From assembly GCA_949358305.1 (NCBI GenBank), contig OX442319.1, positions 12,276,001 through 12,340,000 of the forward strand: a stretch of DNA of 64,000 nt, read 5' to 3'. Below are positions 30,901 to 42,110 of this stretch, piece after piece. Under the pieces are notes generated by a model. It ran no database searches, was not told where the DNA came from, and was given only the letters and a program-made list of their open reading frames with translations. Source of the stretch: Strigamia acuminata (lineage: Eukaryota > Arthropoda > Chilopoda > Geophilomorpha > Linotaeniidae). Made by a program: the position numbers and the translations under genes. Position 1 is the stretch's first letter. Every line of letters starts with the position of its first letter.

Positions 30901-31997
30901 GTTTTCTACAACTAATTACACAAATATTGCAGGTTTTATTTAAGAACTCGCGCGATTCTAGCGATTTGCCCGATTTAAGTACTGGCGGCAAGAAATCTGA
31001 TGATGAGGGGGACGATTACGGAAGTGAGACTGAACTAGACATGGATATTTCTGACAACGAAGTGACATCGAAGAAGGAAAAGTCTCCGGTTAAAAGGAAA
31101 AGAATTGCTGCCGATGACTCCGATGACTCCGACAGCTCGCCGGCTAAAAAAGTGATATTTCGGTTGTCAGTATCTTTTAAAAGTGCTTATTTTAAGTTGA
31201 TTAATCAGGCCAAACAGACCACACTGTCGTTTACAAAATCTCCTGCAAAAGGAGCACAGAAGCCCAAGCCGGTCTGCAAGTACGGTGCAGGTTGCTACCA
31301 GACGAAGAAAAGTCACCGGGAGGAATTCGAGCACCCGCCGAAAAGCAGTATTGCCAAACATCCCACCAAAAATGTAAAATGTCTAATAAGAGTGTTACAT
31401 TAGCAATTTAAAATAACGTATTTTATTGTAGCCATTACCGGATGTGTTTACGGATGTTGTCATCTACCTTACCAAAGATGAGCACAACTTTGATAGCTTG
31501 TGTCGATATGTAATAGCGTATCCTTGTGGTATATTATAGGTACATTGGTACAAGTAATGCATGACATGTTATTGCTGTCATCCAATCAGCTTACAGAACA
31601 ATGAATCAATAGGAAATAACACACAGATATGCGTTTATGTTATCCTATGGCCTATCGCATTGTTTTGTGCAGACAAACTGCATTTTTTGGTGCAAAATTG
31701 ATACTTGTAGACCTTTTTAAATTTTTTTCTTGACATTCAGCTAGATATGATGGAGAAGTTGTTGATGAAGTGTGTGTTGCAAATGCAACTCATGTTGTAA
31801 CAAGTGACTGGAAAAAGGTAAATTGCTTTGAGTGTTACTGAGATAAATTCTATTCAATGATATTTCATTCCTAGTTGAAGCGAATTGAAAAGAAACTTTC
31901 GCCAGATGCAGAGGTTGTTTCCATTCAGTGGTTGCAGGATTGTATTAAAACTAAGCAGCTAAAACCAACCGGACCATATTTGCACGCTCGAAAATAA
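24963..31997 (+). CDS. LIG3: DNA ligase III (complete, about 17 coding exons)
   Basis: ATP-dependent ligase that seals nicks in base-excision and single-strand-break repair. Exons: 24963-25248, 25314-25619, 26172-26323, 26406-26572, 26643-26720, 26778-26934, 27509-27664, 28617-28748, 28816-28895, 28954-29243, 29887-30104, 30163-30309, 30933-31151, 31209-31373, 31432-31517, 31745-31817, 31875-31997. All junctions are GT-AG, and the total (2835 bases) is one open frame of 944 residues. Domains: PARP-type zinc finger (C18, C21, H52, C55); lysine-rich linker; DNA-binding domain; adenylation domain with catalytic K405 in KYDGER; OB domain containing CTVTK; acidic linker; PIP-like KQTTLSF; PBZ zinc finger (C819, C825, H832, H838); C-terminal BRCT (about 852-944). 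The start is the first in-frame ATG before the zinc finger. No mitochondrial leader is evident. Human LIG3 has, to my knowledge, no PBZ finger. Confidence 0.95.
25685..26087. repeat. 20-bp minisatellite in LIG3 intron 2
   Basis: About 20 near-perfect copies of aaaaattgatattttggtcc fill most of the intron between the second and third LIG3 coding exons. The only visible variants are near the end. The array is open in all three minus-strand frames, which creates long spurious reading frames. Confidence 0.97.
26935..27508. repeat. LIG3 intron 6 with 20-bp minisatellite
   Basis: Within this intron, about 27055-27240 holds about nine copies of a 20-base unit, attttggcaaattatttcaa. Degenerate aaattt/gacaaattt words extend on both sides. 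The unit is unrelated in sequence to the array in intron 2 although it has the same length. Confidence 0.9.
27665..28616. repeat. LIG3 intron 7 made of 'attcggc' repeats, 30-bp satellite core
   Basis: The core (about 28092-28345) is a tandem array of a 30-base unit combining gaattcggcatg and aattcggcgcaactatac, with many EcoRI sites. Diverged forms (acaattcggc, aatttggtgcag) spread over about 27880-28520, so most of the intron grew by repeat amplification. The short frames on both strands through this core are repeat artefacts. Confidence 0.9.
29431..29591. mobile_element. hAT MITE in LIG3 intron 10
   Basis: A 145-bp element at 29439-29583 starts caggggtcggtaacctgcgg and ends with the inverted aaaggttgccgacccctg. 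These are the typical ends of a widespread hAT group. Flanking 8-mers (atctaacg and acctaacc) match at 6 of 8 positions, a decayed target duplication. It is inside the intron spanning 29244-29886. Confidence 0.85.
30310..30932. repeat. LIG3 intron 12 with GC-rich 21-bp repeat
   Basis: About 30423-30500 holds three and a half copies of a 21-base GC-rich unit (cacggtgggccagggacgggc). The entry sequence (gctggactgg, then gccgggaaatctgg-like words) also occurs at about 36212-36255, so this is a dispersed repeat. The following piece from 30566 (caggggtgtccaacattctgg) resembles another hAT end, but no partner end was identified. Confidence 0.65.
31152..31208 (+). other. LIG3: Optional 57-nt in-frame intron of LIG3
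   Basis: This piece begins GTGATATTTC and ends TTGATTAATCAG, fitting donor and acceptor rules, yet it is exactly 19 codons with no stop. Splicing gives 944 residues, retention gives 963. The encoded insert would fall between the acidic linker and the PIP-like motif. Removal is preferred because its base composition is intron-like. Confidence 0.6.
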
Positions 31998-32090
31998 ATT
32001 ATGTATTTTAATTCGTTATTTATTAAGATGTATTGCAATTTATTGCACCGAACTCTACAAAATTGTTAGATTAATTATTGCAAAGAATGT

Positions 32091-32096
32091 AATAAA
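32091..32096 (+). terminator. LIG3: Polyadenylation signal of LIG3
   Basis: AATAAA lies about 95 bases after the LIG3 stop codon, in AT-rich sequence. From 32100 to about 32690 I see no gene or obvious element. Confidence 0.65.
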
Positions 32097-32689
32097 CTTA
32101 GACTCTGAAAGAGAGCTCAAATTACAAGTTTCTTTTGTTTTTTCTGTACAGTAGAAACACTTTTGTAAATTATGAATTATGAATTATGTTGGCGCTGCTA
32201 TCGCATCGTCATCACTGGTATCTCGTATTCTATTGGCCCCGTGTTAACACACTGAAACTGCCATTTCACTCCTACCATCGCCATTGCTCGCCTCGTCGTT
32301 ATCGAAATCGGTTTTCGTTGTCGTCATTTTCATGCATTTTCTCGAATATTTCCGGGGTTTATCGTTGTTTTAAACCAATTTTTAAACTAACATCACGGTG
32401 CATCAGGGCATAATATAGGTGTTAATCTTAAAACATAAGGAATAGGAAGAATAACATGATGGTATTTTGTGTTTCTTTGTGTTCCGCCATTTTTGTTTTC
32501 CGTCGTGTTTGCGGTGTATAATCACTCGATTTTGCCAGAAATTTCCCATTTTTCGCGACTAATCGTATCTGAAATATGCCTGCATTACTTTTAATCGTTA
32601 CTACAGATATTTGGTATTTTATTTATTTCATTTTTTTTCATGAATTTCTCTAGCTTTTGCCGGAATTGTTAGCCGCATTTAAATTTCCA

Positions 32690-35600
32690 CTACACGTTTG
32701 CTGTTTTCTGTCTGTTGTAAGGCTACATTCCAACACATGTGTAGCAGTTACAATAAATAATATTGGTTCTGTAAGACTGCATTCCAAATATGAATGCAGC
32801 ATTTACCACACAAAATATTGATACTGTCAGACTACATTGCGATTTGCATGTAGCTTTTATCATCTAACTTCAGATATATGACTGCTTTGCTCGTCTGTCT
32901 GAAGCAGCAAACGGTGAAACAGATTGAACTACCATTTTGAATGGGGCTAATAGAAAATTGTAAAATCTAGTAGTCGAAAAACAAAATTCAATTTTTGGGA
33001 ATTTTTTTTTTTTTAATTTTATTTCTGGGTCTCTAGTTATTTCAATTGCAGATAAAACAGTTTTTCTGTAATCTGGTCAATTCTCTTAAAATTCAGCAAA
33101 TTTCCTGCAAATCTATTGAATCTTCCACAAATCTAGTGCATTTCGAGTAAATTTATTGGTCAATTACAACATTATCTGCAGTTTTCATGAAGATCAGCAG
33201 GTCCTCCTTAGATGCAGTTGAGATACATTTGCGAAGAAACAAATGTTTGTCAAAAGAGAGGTTGAATATCTCTAGATAAAACAAAACTATCATAACAGCA
33301 AATCTGGTGTTCTTAGAGCAAATCTAGTACTTTTTGAGCAAATTTAGCAGTGGTGAATTTAAACAGCAACAAATCAACTAAATCTTTCTCTCCTTTAGGC
33401 CCTGAAAATTTCTTAGGCTTTATTTAGAATATAAAAATTACTTACTTATAAAGAAATCTACATAAAAGCATTAAATTATAATAAATGGCTGTTCTTGCTA
33501 AGAAATACTTGCTCTTCAGCGTGCTATGACGTTATTCCGGAGAGATTGTCTGAAACCACTTCTTCCACAGCTGAATACATGTTCGCTAGGCACGCTGGTC
33601 ACTTGTAAACAAAGATATCTCTTAATGTGAATGAGATATTAAGATTACTGTTCCTTCCATTCCTGATAACTATAATAAATATTTCTTTTCTTCTGTGTTA
33701 GTTGTATCCTGACAGCTTTACACCGCAGCAAATGCTTCTCCTGCGTAAACATGGATTTCTTTGAGATCCAATTGTTTTGTCGTCCCCAGAAGGTTCCAGC
33801 AGAATTGAGGCTTTTTTTTACTAATGTGATTAATTACTGGCAGAATGCAAGATGCAGACATACATTAAACTTGGCTAGTAATTAATTCAAGTGGTAATAC
33901 TTTCTTTTTTAAAGTTTTAACTAGCTGCTCTTTGGTGATTCTTTAGCAAAAATAGGACCTCTTGGAAAAGGCACTTCAAGACTTCTCATTGATTAAATGC
34001 TGATATCTGCAGAGGCAGCATTCTTCTTTAATGCAAAATGTGCAGTCTTTTCCATTAATGAGTGAAAAGGAACATTCATTCGAAGTGAACTAAAAGGGTG
34101 ATTTTTTTCAACTAATAACCGTTAAGATCATTCTTAAATTTCGAAATAATTATAAGAATGACTAAGGAGTCTATTTATGGCACCTTATATAAACCCAAAT
34201 GGATTGTGGTTAAAGTAGTGGGTACGCCAAAATCCCGTTTTGTTTTACTGAAGTTAAACCAAATGCTGAAATACAGTAATATAGAAATTAAAAACTAAAC
34301 AAAAAAAACCTAAACAAATTTTACCAGTCTTTGGTGCAATTGTACTGTCGTGGACAAAAAAAGTTGCCTTTTCCTTGGAAAATGGCAATTTTTTTGTCCA
34401 CGTCAGTACAAAAACTAAATAAAAAAACTAAAAAGGTCTCTCACAATCTTGTGAACAACGCAGTAAAGTTTGGCGTAATTCTGTAATCTGGTCAATTCTC
34501 TTGAAATTCAGCAAATTACCTGCAAATCTCTTGAATCTTCCACAAATCTAGTGCATTTTGAGTAAATTTATTGGTCAATTACAACATTATCTGCAGTTTT
34601 CATGAAGATCAGCAGGTCCTCCTTAGATGCAGTTGAGATACATTTGCGAAGAAACAAATATTTGTCAAAAGAGAGGTTGAATATCTCTAGATAAAACAAA
34701 AAAAATCTGGTGTTCCTATTAAAGCAAATCTAGTACTTTTTGAGCAAATTTAGCAGTGGTGAATCTCAACAGCAACAAATCAGCCAAATATTTCCTTCCT
34801 AGGCCCTGAAAATTTCTTAGGCTTTAGGGTCTCGTTTTATTCAGTGTGCCTAAGGTGCCTAATGTGAAATCTGGCGCAGAGTCAAAACATACGGGGCCAG
34901 GTAAGATCCTGTTGTCCTTTTCTATAACTTTATATCCATGTTGCTTGTTTTCTATGGTAGTTTGATGGTTCAAATAATTTCAAATGCCCTAACACACTTT
35001 TGTATGCCTTTGCACTGTGACTAAGGCGCCTAATGGGAAGTTTCAAAGTAGTCAAGTCCTCGTTTTCTTCCACATTTTAATAATCATACTTATTTTAGTT
35101 GTTTGGAGAGTCACTGCTAAACAAAATAAAGTGGCACAAGAAAGCACGTTTTTGGCAACCTAAGAAAACCTAAAGAAAAGGTAGCTAGGCACAGATTTCC
35201 TTCATTATATATCTTGTTTACTTAATCCTAAACACTTTGTTCGACGCTTACTACTTGGTGTTTAGTCTTGGCTATCTCGAAAAAATGCAAGAATGCAAAA
35301 AAAACTATCAGCAAGATTTATGAGAATATAAAAATTACTTACTTACTGTATAAATAAATCTATATAAAAACATTAAATTATAATAAATGGCTTTTCTTGC
35401 AAAAAAATACTTGCTCTTCAGCGTGCTATGACGTTATTCCGGAGAGATTGTCTGAAACCACTTCTTCCACAACTGAATACATGTTTGCTAGGCATGCTGG
35501 TCACTTGTAAACAAAGATCCCAGGAAGCACTGACATTCCATTTACCATTTATTTTCGATTCAGCTACGAAAATGTTTGAAAATGGTACACTATTAAAAGT

Positions 35601-36400
35601 ATATTTCTTAATATGAATGAGATATTACGATAGCTGTTTCTTCCACTCATGATAACGCATTTCTGATAATTTCTTTTTTTCTGTGTTCGTTGTATCCTGA
35701 CAGCTTTACACAGCAACAAATGCTTCTCTTAAGCGTAAACATGGATTTCTTTGAGATCCAATTGTTTTGTCGTCCCCAGAAGGTTCCAGCAGAATGGAGG
35801 CTTTTTTTTTTACTAATGTGATTAATTACTGACAGGAAGCAAGATGCAGACATACTGCTCAACATTGAACTTGGCTAGTAATTAATTCAAGTAATTAAAT
35901 TCTAAAAGTTGTAAGGAGCTGCTGTTTGGTGTTTCTTCAGGGTTTATTTTGGTGGGAAATGTTTACCTCTTGGAAAAGGAACTTCAAGACTTCTCATTGA
36001 TTAATGGTGATATCTGCAGAGGCAGCATTCTTCATTAATGCAAAATCTGCAACCCATTGTGTGAATTCAAGAATAAGGTTTCTGGATTTATTTAAAGTCG
36101 GCTAATAACCTTTGCGATCACGGGCTGGTTTAATTCTTAAATTCAGAAACAAATTATCAGAATGACTAAAAAGTCTATAATTTATTAATTTATGACACCT
36201 TATATACAGAGCTGGACTGGGAACAAATTTATTGCCGGGAAATCTGGGTGTCCGGGCCACAATTAATGAAATCGGGACAGGCCATCACAGCAAAATGAAA
36301 TAAGCTGAGAATATGTACTGTCAAAATCCTGTCATACAGGAAAATTTTATTGAAAATTAAAAGAAAAACGTTTAAAATAGTTTCATCTAATGTACAAATA
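32690..36400. repeat. Non-coding repeat region, copy A (with internal tandem copies)
   Basis: Long blocks here recur, diverged, at about 49557-56520. The opening block (gctacattccaacacatgtg) is shared by both. A block starting ctgtaatctggtcaattctc appears at about 33070, 34480 and 54690. A block starting gtgctatgacgttattccgg appears at about 33520, 35420 and 55624. So copy A itself contains a partial tandem duplication (about 33050-34480 and 34480-36200). No reading frame of note is conserved among copies. It may be a non-autonomous transposon or spread by segmental duplication. Confidence 0.75.
34343..34408. mobile_element. Tiny 62-bp hairpin element with TA duplication
   Basis: The piece 34345-34406 is a near-perfect palindrome: ctgtcgtggacaaaaaaag, a short ttttccttggaaaa middle, then the inverse. 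TA flanks it on each side. This is the minimal form of a Tc1/mariner-type MITE. A paralogous hairpin exists at about 56431-56490 in the other repeat copy. Confidence 0.7.
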
Positions 36401-36411
36401 ATAAAATAAAA

Positions 36412-36676
36412 TTATATCCAGAAGTTAAAAAATACTAATAACTTAGAAGGATAATACAACAAATTATAGTCAAGCACCACTGCAATGAAAACACTCATCT
36501 GGAAAAACTGTCTTAGTTGTTTCCAATCCATGCTATGGGCCTGAGCTTCATTAGGGACTCTGGCCAAATCCAATGAAATAAAGAATTGTAGGCCCACAAC
36601 TATCATTGCTAGAATTTGGCCTACTTCTACATTGGAAGCCTCTTCTACTATACTCTTGTTTGAGTCAAAAAGAGTC
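36412..36676 (-). pseudogene. Exon-like segment near Tudor-type gene, minus strand
   Basis: After an acceptor (TGATTTAG) the minus strand encodes 87 residues without a stop, beginning TLFDSNKS and ending FNFWI before TAA. A diverged copy at about 56855-57235 has an early stop and a different middle portion, so at least that copy is dead. The segment lies downstream of the Tudor-like exons on the same strand, and I assign it to that gene tentatively. Confidence 0.4.
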
Positions 36677-36821
36677 CTAAATCATAAATGGAAATAGAAA
36701 AAAAGAAAATAGAAAAATATAGAAAAATATAAAGAAGAAATAGATATTTTGTAAATAAGAAATAATTGTCATGATGCCAAAGCCAAAAACCTCTGCACAA
36801 TCGTGCAGGATTTCTGCCAGC

Positions 36822-37109
36822 CTAAATATTGTGCAGAAAAATGGTGAAGTTTCTGCACAAATAGCTTAGCAATTTTTGGATTTTCGGATTTTTGATTTTG
36901 GATCCTTCGCATTTCTCTTCATTGACTTCGTGTAATGTAACTGTGAAGCAATCCGAATTTTTATTTTCTTTGAGTTGAGCCACTAGCTCCCGCTCATGAC
37001 TTGATTTGATGAAGGCGTCTGCGCTGATGCTTGCACCTGGCACCACTTGCAACCGACATAGAAAAACATAAATTGGTTGTTCTAAGAATTTGTCGACAAA
37101 AATTTTAGC
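36822..37109 (-). pseudogene. Tudor-domain gene, exon after the Tudor core
   Basis: An acceptor (T-run then AG) at 37110-37111 opens 95 codons to a TAG at 36822. The residues FVDKFLEQPIYVFLCRL, a proline-bearing turn, and then ELVAQLKENK and FTVTLHEV follow the pattern seen after a Tudor core in extended Tudor proteins. The frame joins in phase to the exon at 37140-37308. Family assignment is by pattern only. Confidence 0.45.
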
Positions 37110-37139
37110 CTAAAAAAAATATATGTATTATAAATTTAC

Positions 37140-37308
37140 TTTGTATAATTGAATCTTTAAATTGCAAATGGGAATCCTCTCTTCTGTTCCATAGTCAACG
37201 TACAATAAATTCACTTTACTTGGCGAGGGCCGATGCAAAAATATCGCTTGGTGATTTGCCCACGCATGCTTGACCCTCCTTTGGATTAACCAGTGGAATA
37301 TCTGTAAA
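37140..37308 (-). pseudogene. Tudor-domain exon with frameshift
   Basis: The minus strand encodes NPKEGQACVGK in one frame and then KVNLLYVDYGTEERIPI in the next. Together they form the two halves of an extended Tudor domain (methyl-arginine reader typical of piRNA-pathway proteins). A +1 shift between them, about 60-70 bases into the exon, breaks the frame. Splice motifs flank it: CAG before, and GTAAAT after. This could be a pseudogene, an assembly error or an unrecognised short intron. Confidence 0.55.
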
Positions 37309-37382
37309 CTGAAAAAAATTAAAAAATTAAAAATAGAAAAAATTAAATAAATGAAAAATAATTAGAAAAAAATTAAAGAAAA

Positions 37383-38775
37383 TGTCACGGTCCAGGTTTT
37401 CACGCGTTAAATAATACGCGCTTTTCCCTGTTTGTAGAATTCTAATTGTTGTATTTTGTTTGCTAAAATAACCCTAAACTTAGCCCAATTCCTAACCTTG
37501 TATTTGTTTATTTCACATCCTCATTTGTGTTTGTTTTCCTTTAGTTTCTCCTAACTTTTCCTATTCTGTCTTATTTTCACTTGCTCTTTCCTGTCTTTTC
37601 TATTTCTGTTCTTTTTCTGTCCGCTTCCTACTTTGCATATCAGCTGATTCGGTGTGTTGTCATGAGTCATGCTCATTAAGCATGCACCAAAGCACCGGAT
37701 TGGTTGGTTAGCTCTTCTGTGATTGGTTTAAACTTGGCCCAGTCTATTCTGGACCAAGTTTACCTCTCACCCTTTTTTCCCACTGCCTAGGCAGTTGTGC
37801 TTTGAGCTTTGGAAGCATAAGAGCTCTTTTGAGCCGGCAACCTCAGAATGCCTGCACAACTCACTAGGGAGCTGCCACTAAGCTATCCCTTGCCCTGTTG
37901 ACCTGAAACATGGTCACAGGCTCTTTCCATCATCATACGTGATTAAATTCACGGTTTTATCCATTCGAATTTCCTTTGCTTTTCCTCTTTATTTGATTTT
38001 AACACCGTGATACGCCGTTTGGGGCCAGAATGAGATTCATTTGCGCCATGAGTTTGTGTGTTTTGGTTCCTTGCGTGAGCAGCGCGGTAATTAGCCCGGT
38101 TTGGCCGCCCTGCCTTTTTGGGGCTTTAGCCTAACTTGGCATTGGTTGGATTTTAGATGTGTTTGGGCAGCCGTACGTGCCAATTAGTACGCGTTAGCGC
38201 TCATTTCTCGTCGAGATTCAACAGCGAGGCGGACGCTGACGCATCGGGATAATACGCGGGTTCTCTTTGTTATTCATTCCGGCAATTGTTAAGCACTGCT
38301 TGGCATTATCGACTCGTCGGGATTCTACGCGTTCCCTTTGAGTTTCGTGTTGTTTCCGAGTTGGAACGAAGCGTGTTCCCGTTTAACTTCGTGTTTGCAC
38401 GATATGTTGCGGGTTGCTCTCGTTTAACTTCGTGTTTGCACGATATGTTGCGGGTTGCTCTCGTTTAACTTCGTGTTTGCACGATATGTTGCGGGTTGCT
38501 CTCGTTTAACTTCGTGTTTATACGATATGTTGCGAGATACGCGTGGATTTCTGATTCCAGTGACCACTAAGCACTTCTGTCACTCTTTTTACAGCTCGAA
38601 AGTACCCGGCAAAATAAATATTTGTGTAATGTCAGGATCTGGAGTGTGTTGCTACCTATATCCAGGCGCACATTCACGGCCGGGCAGGTTCTGAGGACCA
38701 GGCTCCCAGAGATCACTGTATCGCGGCGTCTTTCAAACGCGTCCATTAAATACCTTGGAAACGCGATTCATCACA
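37383..38775 (+). repeat. 5' LTR of decayed gypsy element
   Basis: The 1393-bp LTR includes, at about 38385-38535, four tandem copies of a 41-base unit (ctcgtttaacttcgtgtttg and onward). The same array is in the 3' LTR. Reading frames of 60-80 residues in it are repeat artefacts. Confidence 0.93.
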
Positions 38776-38777
38776 CG

Positions 38778-38795
38778 TGGTGCCGAAACCCGGGA
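38778..38795 (+). promoter_or_regulatory. Primer-binding site, tRNA-Phe
   Basis: Two bases after the LTR, TGGTGCCGAAACCCGGGA is, from memory, an exact complement of the 3' end of animal tRNA-Phe. It is intact even though the coding interior is wrecked. Confidence 0.85.
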
Positions 38796-38990
38796 ATTAT
38801 TTTCGAGTTTTCGATTGCTGTGCCATATAAACTGTACTTTACAACAGTGGGCACAGTTATCATTTGCTAAAGCAAAGGATTCGATTGGTGTTGTTATTCA
38901 CCTTCTTTTAAAGTTTAAAGTTTTAAAATTGTTGTTGTTAAATCATCCATTTGTTGTTTCCGCTGCTAATTCGCTTGGAATTTGCGCGTA

Positions 38991-40640
38991 ATGGCAGTAG
39001 GGCATTGCGAAGATTTGAAAAGCATGTGGCCAAGCTGGATGCGTAAAGCAAAAGAGCGCTTCTGTTTGGAGCCGCTGTCAAGCACGCATTCCAACCAAAC
39101 CCAGGTCAATGTATGGCTTACGCACTACAAAGGATGGTGCATCTCCGTATTTCATGCATCTCTGTGAGGGTGCTGGTAAGGTGAAGGTGGACCAACTGCC
39201 AACCACCGACAGTACCTACTATCCAGGGACTGCTCCATCTTCGGAGCCCATCTTCACGGCCAATGAGTTCGTGACAGTCACGTCCGCTTCACAGACAGCT
39301 TTGCCTTTTATCCCTTGGCACCTCCAAGGACTAGTTCTGAAGGAGGGAGTGCAGGACAGCGGACCCCACATTGGCATGGGGTGCTGTTTCTGCAAAATGC
39401 CGAGATGGCAATGGCAAAACGCATGAAGCCGACTATGAAACAATTTGGTCGAAATGTTGACGATCGAATGTTCCAGTGGAGGGGAGAGACTCTGCTGGGG
39501 GTTCAACAGATAATTCGTCAGGAAATTGTAGTTTTAGCCATGCCGCTGGATGGTAGGTCAATTCCGCCACCACAGCCAGGACCTCATATCCCCTTGCCTG
39601 GCGGTAGACCGATACCCAGCGAACAAATGCCTGGATTAGATATTGGCCATTATTCTCGCATACTGATGCCTAGCGAGCGTGGTAGGCAAGGAATTAGTGC
39701 GGATGGAAGAAATGAAAGAGATTTAAGTTCTCTTCTACCGAGAGAAACCCTCGAATGTCACAGCCCATGCAGGGTCTGCAATGCATTCACTAACACCGTG
39801 CAATAGCCAGGTGATGAGGAGCATTATGCGTTTTAAAACCACAGCCCCTGTCTAATGATGTTGCACGTACAGCTGCTGCGCAGGGTACATCAGTGAACTC
39901 GCGTGTTCAGCGAGTCCCCCTGTGCTCTGTCCAGTTCTTTCATAGCCATATGGAGACTTGGCACATTTAAGAGTAGGATGCATACCAGTTTTTGACGGGA
40001 GTCATCCGTTTTATAATGCAGTTGACTTGTTCTTGGCGCGACTTTGTGCGCACTTCGTCAATGCGCGTTCCGGAAGATGCATATATTGAGTTGTATGTTC
40101 CGCAGGCCTCGCAATAAACCGCTGATTTGGTTTTGGGGCTTGCGAACTAAATATATAACTTGAGATGAATTTGCAACGCATTTCCGGAGTGCCTTCTCCC
40201 TTCTGTTACTGAGGCGACGGAGCACCTGTTGCAAGCGTGGTGGGAAATGGGAGAAGATACGACCGACTTCTTGTGTGAAATTGGTTGCTATTTAGAGTTG
40301 ACGGGAGTAGCTGGGGACAGGCAATAGTGGAAAATAGCACAATATCGCTTACAACCACAAATGACGGATATGATGGGGAGGTATAGCGTTCAGTCTCTGT
40401 TTCAAGCCATTTCTTTTGGTTGAAGGATGGACAGTGACTTGCAGCTGCGTGTTTTTCAGCAGCATGCGTTTGACTTGCATGGAGTTAAGAGAGGGTTGGT
40501 CTCGGTTCCGAAACCCAAGTCGAGGGAACCAGAAACTGTAATGAAGGTGTTGGAAGTGGTGAAAGAAACCGTGGAACTTACGCCTAGTTGTTTTCAATTT
40601 GACAGGCGAAAGCTGGCGGCCCTGGCCGAAGTGTTTGATT
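38991..40640 (+). pseudogene. Degenerate gag region
   Basis: After an ATG at 38991 the frame breaks repeatedly: pieces of about 60-160 codons occur in alternating frames (38991-39167, 39109-39426, 39315-39806, 40427-40642). One stretch is proline-rich (about 39550-39640). No zinc knuckle is recognisable. Position after the primer site is the reason for calling it gag. Confidence 0.5.
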
Positions 40641-41173
40641 AAACTACGTTGGGAGAAGATACGCAGAGTGCCATTGCGCGACCTGTGGAGTGTGTTCAAG
40701 CTCCTGGGGCACTGCAGACAGACGTGCCTGTGGAAGCCCCGAAGTCCAAGCCCTCTGCGGGTAAGTGTTAGGGGCACAATGCAGACACAGGCTCAATTCT
40801 TTAGCTAGCGCAGCTAGCCGCCTGCCATACAATCGTCGCCGGAAGCTGGGTGGGTGCGCAATTGCAGGGACCGATGCTTTGTGCGTAATATTGAAAAGCG
40901 CATTGCCCTGTGCCCTCGTTGCCTCAAGCACTGACAGTTTCCGGAATGAGCAGGGTTCTTTGCCAAAGTAACGGTTGGCACCAGAATTCTCTAGCAGGAT
41001 GACTGTTTGGTTCACACAGCCATCGCCTGGGTCTGGTGTTCCCTCGACTCCCCCTGGAATGACGAATTCCATTATGTTGTCGGCCCTAGAGTTTGTGGCG
41101 ACTAAAGAGCCCGAAGTACTTGACGGATTTTAGATCGTTGTCCTCAGGATGCCCCTACGTTGAGTAGGCGTGG

Positions 41174-41522
41174 GTGAATGTTAAGCCCATCGCGTTAATG
41201 GGTCTGGGGGCACAAACGCGTATGATAACCAATGCATTTTACCTGAAACTCCATGAGATGGGAATTGGGATGGTGCCTTTAGATGAAACCATCAAAATGG
41301 CGACGAACTTTTTTGCCATAGTTTGTTTTGTGTTTGGTGATCGAAGAGGCATCACGAGACCTGCTTCTGGGCCTTGATTTTAGCAGGGCCGTGGGTTTAT
41401 GCGTGGACCATGGGGATAGTTATTGGTTTCTATGTGGGGACGGAATCGGACATCCTTTCCTTGCTGAGGAGCAAGTCGGGACACTCGATCCTGTAAACCT
41501 CTCTCCTCTGACAAAGGAGTAG
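41174..41522 (+). pseudogene. Degenerate retroviral-type protease
   Basis: A segment with the pattern ALMGLGAQTRMI resembles the active-site loop of a retropepsin but lacks the catalytic Asp (G-L-G where D-S/T-G is expected). It continues in another frame with the second half (LLLGLDF). It cannot be active as read. Confidence 0.55.
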
Positions 41523-42110
41523 TCCCCTAAGTTACCGATACCCATGGGAAAAGAGCATGAATTTTCACTAGTTTCGGTGAGTGCCGGAATTGCCTGTGAG
41601 TTTAATTGGCCCAGAAATGCGGTTTTCGAATTCCCATTAAAGGTGGAAAAGCCTTCGGTGATCGAGCCGCCTGTTGGCGAGGCAGGTTGCATCTTTTTGA
41701 GCAAACGCGATTTTGTGCGAGCCGCCGCATGTTGACTAATCTCATATAGTCGAAGTGGTGATGGCTGGTAGGAGCTCTGAGAGTCAGAAATGGACATTCA
41801 TGTGGTTCCCTAGATGGCGTGAAAGGGCACGAAAGAGTTTTGTGCGGGTAACGCGTAAGCCTAGATGGAGGGCCATATGTTTGAGCCAGTAATAAAGAGT
41901 TATAATTGCGTAAAGCAAGAGCAGGGGCGATTTCCAGCTACTTTGCGGTGAAGGCTGTAGGTTCTCCATCTGTGGAGGATGGCGACAAAAGGGTCCTTCT
42001 TAACGACTTTGAGGCGAAAAGGTTGCCCACTCTTTTGACAACATAACATTAATTTTGTTCAGTATATTCCAAATTGGGATCCCACCTAACTCTTTTGGGT
42101 TTACGACCAA

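Noticed and set aside
38286-38870. Frames of 60-82 residues in the LTR of the decayed gypsy element
   Set aside because: They come from the 41-bp tandem repeat and occur in both LTRs.
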